Assembly: GCF_003311635.1 (NCBI RefSeq)
Contig: NZ_QEXL01000003.1
Coordinates: 92,989-156,988, forward strand
Direction: 5' to 3'
Length of the DNA: 64,000 bases
Origin: Novacetimonas cocois
GTDB taxonomy: Bacteria; Pseudomonadota; Alphaproteobacteria; Acetobacterales; Acetobacteraceae
Shown in pieces: positions 1 through 8,173 of the stretch. Position 1 is the stretch's first letter; the number at the start of each line of letters is the position of its first letter. The translations under genes were made by a program, and so were the position numbers. A model generated the notes under the pieces. That model ran no database searches, had not been told where the DNA came from, and saw only the letters and a list, made by a program, of their open reading frames with translations.

Positions 1-340
1 GTGTCAGTCCCTGCCGCACAAGACAGGACATCATGTCCGTCAGGACGGCGCGCAGGGTGGATTGCCGCAACGCGATGCCGCCAATCATGCTCCCGAAAAA
101 ATCCGCCCCGCCATATGGCAGCACGGGCGCGACATAGGTGGCGATGCCACGGTCCGTCGCCGCCGTTGCCACGCGCCACGCCACGGCGTCCGCGCACATG
201 TAATCGCCCATCGGCGCGAAGGGGCCCTGATCCTCATGACTGCCAAGGGGCAGGATGATGACAGGATTGCGCGACAGCACGTCGCGTGCCTCTTCTCCGG
301 TCAGTTCGCCAAGACACGTCTTTGTGGGCATTTCATTCAT
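1..340 (-). CDS. Creatininase (creatinine amidohydrolase) family protein, 3' end outside window
   Basis: The first 113 residues are visible; the gene runs off the left edge. The N-terminal half carries the family signature VIILPLGSHEDQGPFAPMGD (residues about 27-46), in which the His and Asp are normally metal ligands, followed by PVLPYGGADFFG. Family members are cytoplasmic metal-dependent amidohydrolases acting on small cyclic or formamide amides such as creatinine or an intermediate of cofactor biosynthesis; the substrate cannot be told from this fragment. The start is the ATG at 340. A second in-frame ATG three codons later is also possible, and neither has a strong Shine-Dalgarno. The gene faces away from the nitroreductase. 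The family call is firm, the reaction is not. Confidence 0.8.
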   Translation of the reverse strand, partial: MNEMPTKTCLGELTGEEARDVLSRNPVIILPLGSHEDQGPFAPMGDYMCADAVAWRVATAATDRGIATYVAPVLPYGGADFFGSMIGGIALRQSTLRAVLTDMMSCLVRQGLT

Positions 341-684
341 TGTGCGTGGATCCTGATGATGTAATCGTTCTGGAAATACTTCTGATGGAATCCTGTTTTC
401 AGGAAAAATAACGGATGTTCTGATGATATCCTGTAACATGTGCATGGAAAAACTGATCCCCACATTTACACGGATTTCCGGAAGATTGCCATATGCGCCG
501 TGATTTTCCGCTTCTTCCGTGATCTGAGGGATGGTCAATGTTGTCCCGTAATGTGGAGGGTCTGAGGGATGAAAGATCCTGCACATGAATAACCATGAAA
601 CATAGTTATTTTAAGAATATCGTTTGTGAAGTAATTGTCATGAAAACCAGATATTACCCATGTAACCATTGCAGGTGATCCCTC
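341..684. other. Intergenic region between divergent genes
   Basis: This 344-bp gap separates the creatininase start (minus strand) from the nitroreductase start (plus strand), so it should hold both promoters. It is AT-richer than the flanking genes, especially 590-660. A 65-codon open frame on the minus strand (399-596) has no ribosome site and no recognisable protein features, so I do not call it a gene. I see no clear operator or hairpin. Confidence 0.5.
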
Positions 685-1290
685 ATGACCGAAGCCCCCG
701 AACGCCATTCTGATACCGACGTCGATCGCCTTATCCTCGATCGCTGGTCCCCCCGCGCCTTTACGCCCGCCCCCATCACGGAAGCCGAGCTTCTTTCCTT
801 TCTGGATGCAGGCCGGTGGGCGCCTTCGGCCTATAATTCCCAGCCATGGCGCTTCATATACGCACGTCGCGATACCCCGGACTGGGAACGGTTCCTGTCA
901 TGGCTGATCCCGTTCAACCATGCCTGGGCGCAGAATGCGTCGGCGCTGGTCTATGTCGCGTCGCATACGGTCATGGGCGGAGGCAGGGCGGAGCCCGTTC
1001 CCTCCCCCACCCACGCGTTTGACGCGGGTGCCGCGACCGTGCTGGTGCAACTGCAACTGAGCCGGGCAGGATGGGCCGGCCATCCCATCAGCGGGTTTGA
1101 CCATGACCTTGCGCGTTCGGGCCTTGAGCTTCCCGAAGACCATGCCCTCAACGCCGCCCTTGTCATAGGCCGGCAGGGCGAGGCGGAGATATTGCCCGAC
1201 TCCCTGCGGGCGCGTGAGGCCCCCTCCACCCGCCGTCCTCTTTCAGAACTTGTCTTCGCGGGACGGTTCCGCGTTCGGGACCCGGACTGA
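685..1290 (+). CDS. Nitroreductase family protein
   Basis: A 201-residue FMN-dependent nitroreductase-fold protein. The N-terminal LILDRWSPRAF and GRWAPSAYNSQPWRF segments (about residues 16-57) are the classic FMN phosphate- and ribityl-binding region. A later stretch (AFDAGAATVLVQLQLSRAGW) matches the family's central dimer helix. Members reduce nitroaromatics, quinones or related electrophiles with NAD(P)H in the cytoplasm; the natural substrate is unknown here. The start has an AGGTGA ribosome site 6 nt upstream. The gene ends 4 bp before the convergent rarA stop codon. The family is clear, the substrate is not. Confidence 0.88.
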   Translation: MTEAPERHSDTDVDRLILDRWSPRAFTPAPITEAELLSFLDAGRWAPSAYNSQPWRFIYARRDTPDWERFLSWLIPFNHAWAQNASALVYVASHTVMGGGRAEPVPSPTHAFDAGAATVLVQLQLSRAGWAGHPISGFDHDLARSGLELPEDHALNAALVIGRQGEAEILPDSLRAREAPSTRRPLSELVFAGRFRVRDPD

Positions 1291-1294
1291 ATGG

Positions 1295-2590
1295 TCATGA
1301 CTGGCGGCGCTGATCCCACCATGAAAGCCGCTTTATGATATCGCGTTCATATCCCCTTTCATTGGGACGATAGAGATCCGGCCTGTTGGGGCCGGTCAGC
1401 GCGTCGGGGAAAAACTGCTGTCCGCTGAAGGCATGCGGGAAATCATGGTCATAGCGGTATCCATCCTTGAAACCCTGCGCCTTCATCAGGGCCGTCGGGG
1501 CATTGATCAGATGTTTGGGCGGCAGGATGGAACCATGGGTTTCCGCAAGGTCCATCGCTGCGTAAAAGGCCTTGTAAATCGCGTTCGACTTGATTGCGGT
1601 CGCCAGATACCCCACGCATTGCGCAAGGGCCGGCAGCCCTTCGGGTTCTCCCACCCGTTCGAATGCCGCAGCACAGGCGGCGGCCTGTTCTATGGCGCGC
1701 GGGTCGGCAAGTCCCACCTCCTCCGTCGCCATGACCATCAGGCGGCGCAGGATGGCGCGTGGTGGCTCCCCGCTTTTCAGCAGGCGCGCCAGCCAGTACA
1801 GTGCCGCCTGCACATCCGACCCGCGAATTGATTTCTGGAATGCGGACAGCAGGGCATGGTGGATGTCCGATCCCTTGTCCCCGGCATGGGCCTTGCGCTG
1901 GACAAGGGTATGAAGCTGTTCCGCGGTGACGGGAGAGTCCGGCGCAAGATCCGCCAGCGCCTCCACCATCACCAGCAGGTAACGCCCGTCCCCGTCGGCC
2001 ATGCGCAGCAGTTCGTCGCGGGCCTCCGGCGCAAGGGGAAGCTCCCGTCCCAGATGTGCCTCCGCCCGTGTCAGCAGCGTTGACAGATCCTCCATCTCCA
2101 GCCGTTGCAGAACCATGACCTGTGCCCGGCTGGCGAGTGCGCGGTTCAGTTCAAATGACGGGTTTTCAGTCGTCGCGCCGATCAGGACGACGGTTCCATC
2201 CTCCACAAACGGCAGAAGCGCATCCTGCTGCGCCTTGTTCCAGCGATGGATTTCATCGACGAACAGGACCATTCCCTTTTCATGTCCCTGCTGCCGATGG
2301 GCCTGCGCCTTCGCCAGCGCCTTTTTCAGGTCGGGCATTCCCGACATGACGGCGGAAATCTGTTCGAACGCCATGCCGGAACTGCTGGCCAGGATGCGCG
2401 CCAGCGTGGTTTTCCCAGTGCCCGGCGGTCCCCAGAAAATCATCGAGGACAGCCGGCCGGACGCCAGCATCCGCCCGATTGGACGATCGGGGGCCAGAAG
2501 ATGCTTCTGCCCGATGACATCTTCCATCCGTCCCGGACGCAGTGCTTCGGCAAGGGGGCGTGGGGCGGCTGTTTCAAACAGGGATGTCAC
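1295..2590 (-). CDS. rarA: Replication-associated recombination protein A (RarA/MgsA) AAA+ ATPase
   Basis: A 431-residue AAA+ clamp-loader-like ATPase of the RarA/MgsA/WRNIP1 family, which acts at stalled replication forks and gaps with SSB. Seen: the N-terminal LRPGRMEDVIGQKHLL signature, Walker A GPPGTGKT (about residues 54-61), Walker B FVDEIHRWNKAQQDALL, sensor-1 GATTENPSFELN, and the C-terminal tetramerisation region (ALYWLARLLKSGE, then HDFPHAF). I chose the GTG at 2590 rather than the ATG 19 codons upstream, because the family begins at this point and a GGAG lies 5 nt before it. The upstream codons (HNPGRHERHG) do not look like RarA. Length is normal for the family. Confidence 0.95.
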   Translation of the reverse strand: MTSLFETAAPRPLAEALRPGRMEDVIGQKHLLAPDRPIGRMLASGRLSSMIFWGPPGTGKTTLARILASSSGMAFEQISAVMSGMPDLKKALAKAQAHRQQGHEKGMVLFVDEIHRWNKAQQDALLPFVEDGTVVLIGATTENPSFELNRALASRAQVMVLQRLEMEDLSTLLTRAEAHLGRELPLAPEARDELLRMADGDGRYLLVMVEALADLAPDSPVTAEQLHTLVQRKAHAGDKGSDIHHALLSAFQKSIRGSDVQAALYWLARLLKSGEPPRAILRRLMVMATEEVGLADPRAIEQAAACAAAFERVGEPEGLPALAQCVGYLATAIKSNAIYKAFYAAMDLAETHGSILPPKHLINAPTALMKAQGFKDGYRYDHDFPHAFSGQQFFPDALTGPNRPDLYRPNERGYERDIIKRLSWWDQRRQS

Positions 2591-2705
2591 GTCTGCTCCA
2601 TGTCGTTCATGTCTGCCGGGATTATGCATTTTCCCGATATCCTGCATATGAAGGTCTTTCTACATTTGTCGCCATCCCTGAACTGCCAATGCAAGGAGTA
2701 CAGCC

Positions 2706-3839
2706 ATGACATTCCGGAATCCTGCCCGCCGCGGGGTCTTGCCTGCCATGATGCTGCTCGCATCCTGCTGGAGCATCAGCGGCCATGCGGCGCCGCAACT
2801 CCAGGACCTCCATATGCCGGAGGGGTTTCATATCGCGACCTATGCCACGCATGTCCCGGGTGCGCGGGAAATCGCGCTGGGGGAAAAGGGCACGGTTTTC
2901 CTCGGCTCCATGGGGGCGGGCAAGGTGTATGCCCTGACGGGGGACAGTGATCCGGCCCATCCGCGACAGGTCCGGGTGATCGCCCATGGGCTGAACCTTC
3001 CTGCGGGCGTCGCCTTTTTCCATGGCGACCTTTATGTTTCGGACACGCGCTGCATTGTCGTCCTGCGCGGGATCGAGGACCGTCTGGATCATCCGCCGGC
3101 CCCCGAAACGGTCGCGGACAACCTGCCCTATCGCGCCGGGGACCATTCGTGGAAGTTCATCGCGTTCGGCCCGGATGGCAAGTTGTACGTGCCCATCGGT
3201 TCGCCATGCAATGTGTGCGAGGTGGGACATGACCTTGGCAAGCTGATGCGGATGAATCCCGACGGCACGGACCGCGAGGATATTGCCTATGGCATCCGCA
3301 ACAGCGTGGGCTTCACATGGCAGCCCCATACGGGAACGTTGTGGTTTACCGACAACGGGCGCGACATGCTGGGCGATGACGTGCCCAATGATGAACTGAA
3401 CCGGCTTGACAAGGTCGGGCAGTCATTCGGCTTTCCCTACTGCCATCAGGGCAACATCCCCGATCCGACCTATGGCCATCTGCATCCATGCAGCGAGTTT
3501 ACGCCCCCTGTACTGGGGCTGGGTGCTCATGTCGCGGCACTTGGGCTGCGGTTTTACGAGGGAACGATGTTTCCGGCCCCCTACCGGGGCAGCCTGCTGA
3601 TTGCGGAACACGGATCGTGGAACCGCTCCCGCCTGTCGGGATACCGGGTGGTCACGGTTCCTTTCGGCGCGGGGGGCAGCGTCGGTCCCGCAACACCGCT
3701 GGTGGACGGGTTCGAGCAGAATCAGGTGCCATGGGGCCGCCCGGCGGATGTGCAGCCACTGCCTGACGGCAGCGTGCTGATCAGCGACGATCAGGCGGGG
3801 GCGGTCTATCGGCTGACCTATGATGCCCATTCAGGCTGA
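2706..3839 (+). CDS. Periplasmic PQQ-dependent sugar dehydrogenase / sorbosone dehydrogenase family protein
   Basis: A 377-residue secreted protein with a signal peptide (about residues 1-28, ending SGHAA) and a six-bladed beta-propeller of the soluble PQQ glucose/sorbosone dehydrogenase family. Seen: FMEGFHIATYATHVPGAR-like opening with PEGFHIATYA, LPAGVAFFHGDLYV, GDHSWKFIAFGPDGKLYVPI, SPCNVCE, YGIRNSVGFTWQP, WFTDNGRD and EHGSWNRSRLSGYRV, all typical of the family. The cysteine pair is CNVCE, not a CxxCH haem site. Such enzymes oxidise aldoses, or L-sorbosone to 2-keto-L-gulonate, feeding electrons to the respiratory chain in acetic acid bacteria. AAGGAG lies 7 nt before the ATG. The substrate is inferred from family only. 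Confidence 0.85.
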   Translation: MTFRNPARRGVLPAMMLLASCWSISGHAAPQLQDLHMPEGFHIATYATHVPGAREIALGEKGTVFLGSMGAGKVYALTGDSDPAHPRQVRVIAHGLNLPAGVAFFHGDLYVSDTRCIVVLRGIEDRLDHPPAPETVADNLPYRAGDHSWKFIAFGPDGKLYVPIGSPCNVCEVGHDLGKLMRMNPDGTDREDIAYGIRNSVGFTWQPHTGTLWFTDNGRDMLGDDVPNDELNRLDKVGQSFGFPYCHQGNIPDPTYGHLHPCSEFTPPVLGLGAHVAALGLRFYEGTMFPAPYRGSLLIAEHGSWNRSRLSGYRVVTVPFGAGGSVGPATPLVDGFEQNQVPWGRPADVQPLPDGSVLISDDQAGAVYRLTYDAHSG

Positions 3840-4024
3840 GACCGGATGGCCGAAGTGGCGTTCCGCGCATCCGGGGGAAGGATTGTACGGATATAATAAA
3901 CATAAGGTGCGATAATATTTCAGGCGTCCCGGACGCAGGCAGGCACCGGGCGCCTTCCCTTCCCCTCCCCTCCTTGTGTCAAGCCGTCATCCCTGCCCGG
4001 CCTGGCAACCGGCGGCACGGGCTG

Positions 4025-5311
4025 TCAGCCATTCATCAGCGCCAGCCCTTCGGCAACCGAGACGAATTCGCCGCCCGTATCCACGCGCTCCGCGCCGAAG
4101 CGGCGGATGAACAGATCACGCACCGCCGGCACGAATGAGGTCCCTCCCGTCAGGAAGACGCGGTCAATCGCGCCGGCAGGCAGGCCGGCGCGTTGCAGGG
4201 CGGTCTCCACAGCTTCGTCAAAGCGCGCGATGTCGGGCGCGATCCAGTCCTCGAATTCCGCGCGCGTGATTTCACGGTGAATGTAGATGTCGCGATGCGC
4301 ATATTTCAGGACCGTGCGATCGGCGTGGGACAGTTCCCGCTTTGCCGCCCCGACGGCCCGGTAAAGGGCCTGCCCCTGCTGATCGTCGATGACCTGCATC
4401 AGCGCCTGAAGCTTTTCAGGTTCCGACGCCGTGCGCATGACATCGGCGATATTGCGCAGTGTCTGTGGCGTGCGCATCAGGGCCAGACGGTGCCAGCGAC
4501 CAAGGCTGGCATACCATTCCACGGGAACGGGCAGCGGTTCGCCACCCATGACGCGATAGGTGGCGTGACGGCCAAGTTCCGGGGCGATCACATGTTCGAT
4601 GATGCGATAGTCGAACTGGTCCCCCGCAATCCCGACGCCGGCATATCCCAGCGGCGTTGCCCGGCAGGTGGCGCGCGGGTCGAAGCGGAGGATGGAAAAG
4701 TCACTCGTCCCGCCGCCGAAATCCCCGACCAGCACGGTTGCGGGCGCATCAAGCCGCTGGGCAAAGCGCCAGCCGGCGGCTTCGGGTTCAAGGGCCACGT
4801 TGACGTGTCCGAACCCGGCCGCGCTGAAACTGTCACGCAGCCGCTGTTCGCCAAAGGCGTCATCCACCCCGTCCCCCGCGAAATGGACGGGACGCCCGAC
4901 CGTCGCGCTGACACGCGCGGGGTCGATTCCGATGGTGCGCATCATGCATGTCAGGAAACGTGAAATCAGCATTTCCAGTGTCATGACCCGCCCCAGCAGC
5001 CGTGTCTGGCGAAAGGATGCCTGCGCCAGATAGGATTTCATGGACATGATCAGGCGGCTTTCCGCCGGATCTTCCAGATAGGCGTCAATGGCTGCCGCGC
5101 CGATGGCCTCCTGCAGGGTGGCGCGTCGTGGCTGCGTTTCCTCCTGCCACAGGCACAGCAGGGAGCGGCATGTCTCCGACGGTGCATGATGGGGAAAGGA
5201 AAAGCGTGCCGGACAGGGCCGTCCGTGTTCGTCCAGCACGACCACGACGGTGTTGGTGGTGCCGAAATCTATGCCGAGCCGTATGCTCTGGGGGGACGTG
5301 ATGGAAGACAT
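4025..5311 (-). CDS. Hsp70-family ATPase lacking a substrate-binding domain (YegD-like)
   Basis: A 428-residue protein consisting of an actin/Hsp70 nucleotide-binding domain only. Seen: phosphate-1 loop GIDFGTTNT (about residues 13-21), phosphate-2 loop VGDFGGGTSDFS (about 195-206), and adenosine motif FLTGGTSFVPAVRDLF (about 386-401). The sequence stops 27 residues after this last motif, so the DnaK beta-sandwich and lid are absent. The length and layout match E. coli YegD-type putative chaperones, whose clients are unknown. It is convergent with the PQQ dehydrogenase and runs the same way as the amidohydrolase upstream (89-bp gap). The fold is certain, the role unknown. Confidence 0.88.
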   Translation of the reverse strand: MSSITSPQSIRLGIDFGTTNTVVVVLDEHGRPCPARFSFPHHAPSETCRSLLCLWQEETQPRRATLQEAIGAAAIDAYLEDPAESRLIMSMKSYLAQASFRQTRLLGRVMTLEMLISRFLTCMMRTIGIDPARVSATVGRPVHFAGDGVDDAFGEQRLRDSFSAAGFGHVNVALEPEAAGWRFAQRLDAPATVLVGDFGGGTSDFSILRFDPRATCRATPLGYAGVGIAGDQFDYRIIEHVIAPELGRHATYRVMGGEPLPVPVEWYASLGRWHRLALMRTPQTLRNIADVMRTASEPEKLQALMQVIDDQQGQALYRAVGAAKRELSHADRTVLKYAHRDIYIHREITRAEFEDWIAPDIARFDEAVETALQRAGLPAGAIDRVFLTGGTSFVPAVRDLFIRRFGAERVDTGGEFVSVAEGLALMNG

Positions 5312-5400
5312 GGCGCCTCAATAGGCGTCCCCCCGCCTTGTGTCCATCCGCGTGATTTCAGGGATCGGCTACAGCCGTTTGCAGCTTCGCGCGGCCATCT

Positions 5401-6777
5401 TCATGCGCCGGGACTTTCGTTCAGCAATGTATGGGCCAGCCTGTTGTGGCGTTGCGCCAGTTGCGTGACGTCACAGGTCACAAGATGCCCGTCACGGACC
5501 ACGACACGGCCATTGATGATCGACAGCGCCACATGACCCGGCGTGCAGAACACCAGCGCCGCCACCGGATCCGACAGGGCACCTGCATATTCGATTCCGC
5601 GCATGTCAAAGGCAACCAGGTCGGCCGCCATGCCGGGCGACAGGTGCCCGACATCATCGCGCCCCAGGACCGTGGCCCCACCACGTGTCGCGAGTCCCAG
5701 CACGGTGCGCGCGCGCATCATCGGCATGCTGTCGTCATTGTCGCGCAGGCGGGAGACAAGCATGGCCTGCCGTGCCTCCGCCAGCATATGGCTGCTGTCG
5801 TTGGAGGCGGAACCATCGACCCCCAGCCCCACATTGACGCCGTGGGCCATCATCCGGCGCACCGGCGCGATACCTGATCCCAGACGCATATTGGAACACG
5901 GACAATGGGCAATGCCCGTGCCGCTGTCGCCGAACTTCGCGATTCCCGGATCATCGAGGCGGACACAGTGGGCATGCCAGACATCGGGGCCAAGCCATCC
6001 CACGTCTTCGGCATATTGGGCCGGGGTCATGTCAAAGGCATCGCGGCAGTAATCGATGTCGCTTTTGTTTTCCGCCAGATGGGTATGAAGCATCGTGCCC
6101 GTCGCGCGTGCCAGGGCGGCTGTTTCGCGCATCAGGTCGCGGCTGACGGAAAAGGGGGAACAGGGGGCGAGCACGATCCGCCGCATGGAAAGGCGCGACG
6201 GGTCATGATACGTCTCCGCCACGCGCTGCATGTCGCGCAGGATGTCGCGTTCATCCTCCACCACGCTGTCCGGTGGCAGGCCGCCACGGCTTTCGCCCAC
6301 GCTCATGGCGCCCCGCGCGGCGTGAAAACGCATGCCCATCGTGGCCGCGGCCTCGATCTGGTCATCCAGACGGCTGCCATTGGGAAACAGATAGAGGTGA
6401 TCGCTGGTGGTGGTGCAGCCGGACAGTATCAGTTCGGCCATGGCGGTGCAGGTCGAAACACGGATCATTTCCGGCGTCAGACCGGCCCAGATGGGGTAAA
6501 GCGTCCTCAGCCATCCGAACAGGGAGACATCCTGCGCGCCGGGAATGACGCGGGTCAGGGTCTGGTACATATGATGGTGGGTATTGACCATGCCCGGCAT
6601 GACCACATGCCCCGCCATGTCGATGATTTCGGTCGCGTCGGGCGGCGTTTCGTCCGCCGTGCCGATCCGGGCAACCTGCCGGTCCTGTATCAGGATCCAG
6701 CCACCCGGAATCTCGCGCCGCCGTTCATCCATCGTCACGAGCATCAGGACATTCTTGAGCAGTATGGAACGGGGCAT
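5401..6777 (-). CDS. Amidohydrolase, 8-oxoguanine deaminase / hydroxyatrazine hydrolase type
   Basis: A 458-residue metal-dependent hydrolase of the ATZ/TRZ subfamily. Seen: metal ligands in NTHHHMYQTLTR (about residues 65-76), the GCTTTSDHLYLFP loop, MLHTHLAENKSD, VWHAHCVRL, and the GLGVDGSASNDSSHML segment with the catalytic Asp. The combination of CTTTSDHLYLFP and GARGAMS-like segments fits 8-oxoguanine deaminases and cytosine/hydroxyatrazine-type aminohydrolases. These are cytoplasmic deaminases of purines, triazines or related heterocycles. An AGGA lies 5 nt before the ATG. The palindromic repeat at 6881-6963 sits about 100 bp upstream. I am sure of the family and moderately sure of the 8-oxoguanine-type assignment. 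Confidence 0.82.
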   Translation of the reverse strand: MPRSILLKNVLMLVTMDERRREIPGGWILIQDRQVARIGTADETPPDATEIIDMAGHVVMPGMVNTHHHMYQTLTRVIPGAQDVSLFGWLRTLYPIWAGLTPEMIRVSTCTAMAELILSGCTTTSDHLYLFPNGSRLDDQIEAAATMGMRFHAARGAMSVGESRGGLPPDSVVEDERDILRDMQRVAETYHDPSRLSMRRIVLAPCSPFSVSRDLMRETAALARATGTMLHTHLAENKSDIDYCRDAFDMTPAQYAEDVGWLGPDVWHAHCVRLDDPGIAKFGDSGTGIAHCPCSNMRLGSGIAPVRRMMAHGVNVGLGVDGSASNDSSHMLAEARQAMLVSRLRDNDDSMPMMRARTVLGLATRGGATVLGRDDVGHLSPGMAADLVAFDMRGIEYAGALSDPVAALVFCTPGHVALSIINGRVVVRDGHLVTCDVTQLAQRHNRLAHTLLNESPGA

Positions 6778-6880
6778 GCGCGTCCTTTGCCAATGATGGA
6801 TTGCCGCAAGGGGTTTCTATACCCGTTTATGGTCGCTGGTGCATCTTCCTGCCGCAGCAAAAAGCTGTCTGGGAATAGTA

Positions 6881-6963
6881 ATAAAAGTTTTTGGTGAAAA
6901 TCTTTTCAAAAATCTTCAAATAGGATCTTCATTTTTGAAAAAAGTCGGCACAAAAACTTTTAT
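6881..6963. repeat. Dispersed intergenic palindromic repeat, copy A
   Basis: An 83-bp AT-rich element bounded by a perfect 13-bp inverted repeat (ATAAAAGTTTTTG at 6881-6893 and its complement at 6951-6963). Inside are two smaller hairpin-prone blocks rich in CTTTTCAAAAATC and TTTTTGAAAAAAG. In reverse complement it aligns closely with a second element at 49499-49576. It lies downstream of the copper operon and upstream of the amidohydrolase on the same strand, so it could serve as a terminator. Confidence 0.8.
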
Positions 6964-7015
6964 GTTTTCGTCAGTCCTTTGTTTTTAACCAGTCCGCCGG
7001 CTTTCGCCGGATGCC

Positions 7016-7330
7016 TCAGCGTTCGCGCACCGCCTCGGGCATGCCCAACGGGCCTGTGGCGGCCGGGGTGGTCGGTTTTTCTGCATGGCTGGGTTTAGCG
7101 CCCTCCTTTGTCATCGCGTGAGCGGAGTGCTGGTGTCTGTCGGGAACCGTCTTTTTGGGGGAATTGTGTTTCATGCCGGGCATGTCGTCCATGCCCTGCA
7201 TGTCGGACATATCCTGCATTCCCGACATCTGCATCGCAGGATCGGGGGCCGCTGTCGCCACGGTTGCGCCGCAGACCGAAGCAGCCGCCATGCACAGGAA
7301 AAGGAATTGTGTCGGGACGGATTTGTTCAT
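7016..7330 (-). CDS. Small periplasmic Met-rich copper-associated protein
   Basis: A 104-residue protein with an apparent signal peptide (about residues 1-27, ending TVATAA) followed by a compact Met/Asp tract (MQMSGMQDMSDMQGMDDM, about 33-50), then a Lys/His-rich low-complexity tail. Methionine-rich motifs of this kind bind Cu(I) in CopA, PcoE and CusF-like proteins. It is the last gene of the copA-copB operon, 36 bp after copB, with an AAGGA ribosome site 7 nt before the ATG. I do not recognise a named family. A periplasmic copper buffer or chaperone role is inferred from composition and context. Confidence 0.75.
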   Translation of the reverse strand: MNKSVPTQFLFLCMAAASVCGATVATAAPDPAMQMSGMQDMSDMQGMDDMPGMKHNSPKKTVPDRHQHSAHAMTKEGAKPSHAEKPTTPAATGPLGMPEAVRER

Positions 7331-7366
7331 GCTGGCATCCTTATTTGTATTTCAGGGGACATCTGG

Positions 7367-8173
7367 TCAGAACCATGTCCGCAGGCCGAACGTGAAATTC
7401 AGGTCGTGCAGGTCGCGTTCCCCCCGCGCACGGGCGAGTTCGGTCGCCTGCCCGAAGGTGCCGCTGTAGGTGACGCCGATATAGGGGGCGAGCTTGCGGT
7501 GCCATTCATAACGCAGCCGCAGGCCCGTATCGATGTTTGACAGGCCCGCCCCGTTTGCCCGCGCCGGATCGGACTGGGAATAGAAATTCAGTTCGACCTG
7601 CGGCTGCAGGATCAGGCGGTTGGTCAGCAGCAGATCGTACGATCCCTGCAACCGCCCGGCGACGCCCCGGTCGCTGAAATAGGCGGTGGCCTCCACATCG
7701 AAGAAATAGAGCGCGAGCCCTTCTATCCCCACGGCGCCCCATGCACGGGTCGGGCCGTTGTCGATGTCCATGCGGACCCCGGTCTGGACATCGAAATAGC
7801 GCGAGATCGCACGGTCATACAGGGCCTCGTGATCGCCATCCCCGAATTTTCCATTCGTGCCGACTGTGCCTTCGGATTTCAGCCACAGCTTGTTGTAATC
7901 GGTGCCGAACCACCCTTCCCCGTCATAGCGGAATTCCCCGCCATTCCCGCTATAGCGGGCTTCGAATTCATCCAGCAGGGCATGGACATAGGAATTATGG
8001 TCCATCACCGGCGGCATCCCGTTGACATAGGCGGCGGGTGCCGGGGTTGATGTGGTGGTCATGGTGTTTCCCTGCATCATGGCGGGCGCCATCTGCGCAT
8101 GGGCGGATGGCGCCGCGATGATCCCCGCCCCGGTCAGAACGACCATTGCCATCCGACGGCAACGCGGCGTCAT
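7367..8173 (-). CDS. copB: Copper resistance protein CopB, outer-membrane
   Basis: A 268-residue CopB/PcoB-family protein. It has a signal peptide ending APSAHAQ, a short Met-containing linker, then a beta-barrel domain starting near DHNSYVHALLDEFEARY. Family-typical segments follow: WFGTDYNKLWLKSEG, EALYDRAISRYFDVQTGVRMD and FNFTFGLRTWF-like closing residues with a terminal Phe suited to BAM insertion. CopB works with periplasmic CopA in copper tolerance. I chose the ATG at 8173 because it overlaps the copA stop as ATGA and puts the signal peptide at the N-terminus. A longer frame extends upstream but would lie inside copA. Confidence 0.92.
   Translation of the reverse strand: MTPRCRRMAMVVLTGAGIIAAPSAHAQMAPAMMQGNTMTTTSTPAPAAYVNGMPPVMDHNSYVHALLDEFEARYSGNGGEFRYDGEGWFGTDYNKLWLKSEGTVGTNGKFGDGDHEALYDRAISRYFDVQTGVRMDIDNGPTRAWGAVGIEGLALYFFDVEATAYFSDRGVAGRLQGSYDLLLTNRLILQPQVELNFYSQSDPARANGAGLSNIDTGLRLRYEWHRKLAPYIGVTYSGTFGQATELARARGERDLHDLNFTFGLRTWF

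Noticed and set aside
399-596. 65-codon minus-strand open frame in the first intergenic region
   Set aside because: No ribosome site, no signal, domain or neighbour support; it lies where two divergent promoters are expected.
3940-3990. GGCGTCC/GGACGC inverted bases after the PQQ dehydrogenase as a terminator
   Set aside because: The loop would be a single base or the stems imperfect; no T-run follows.
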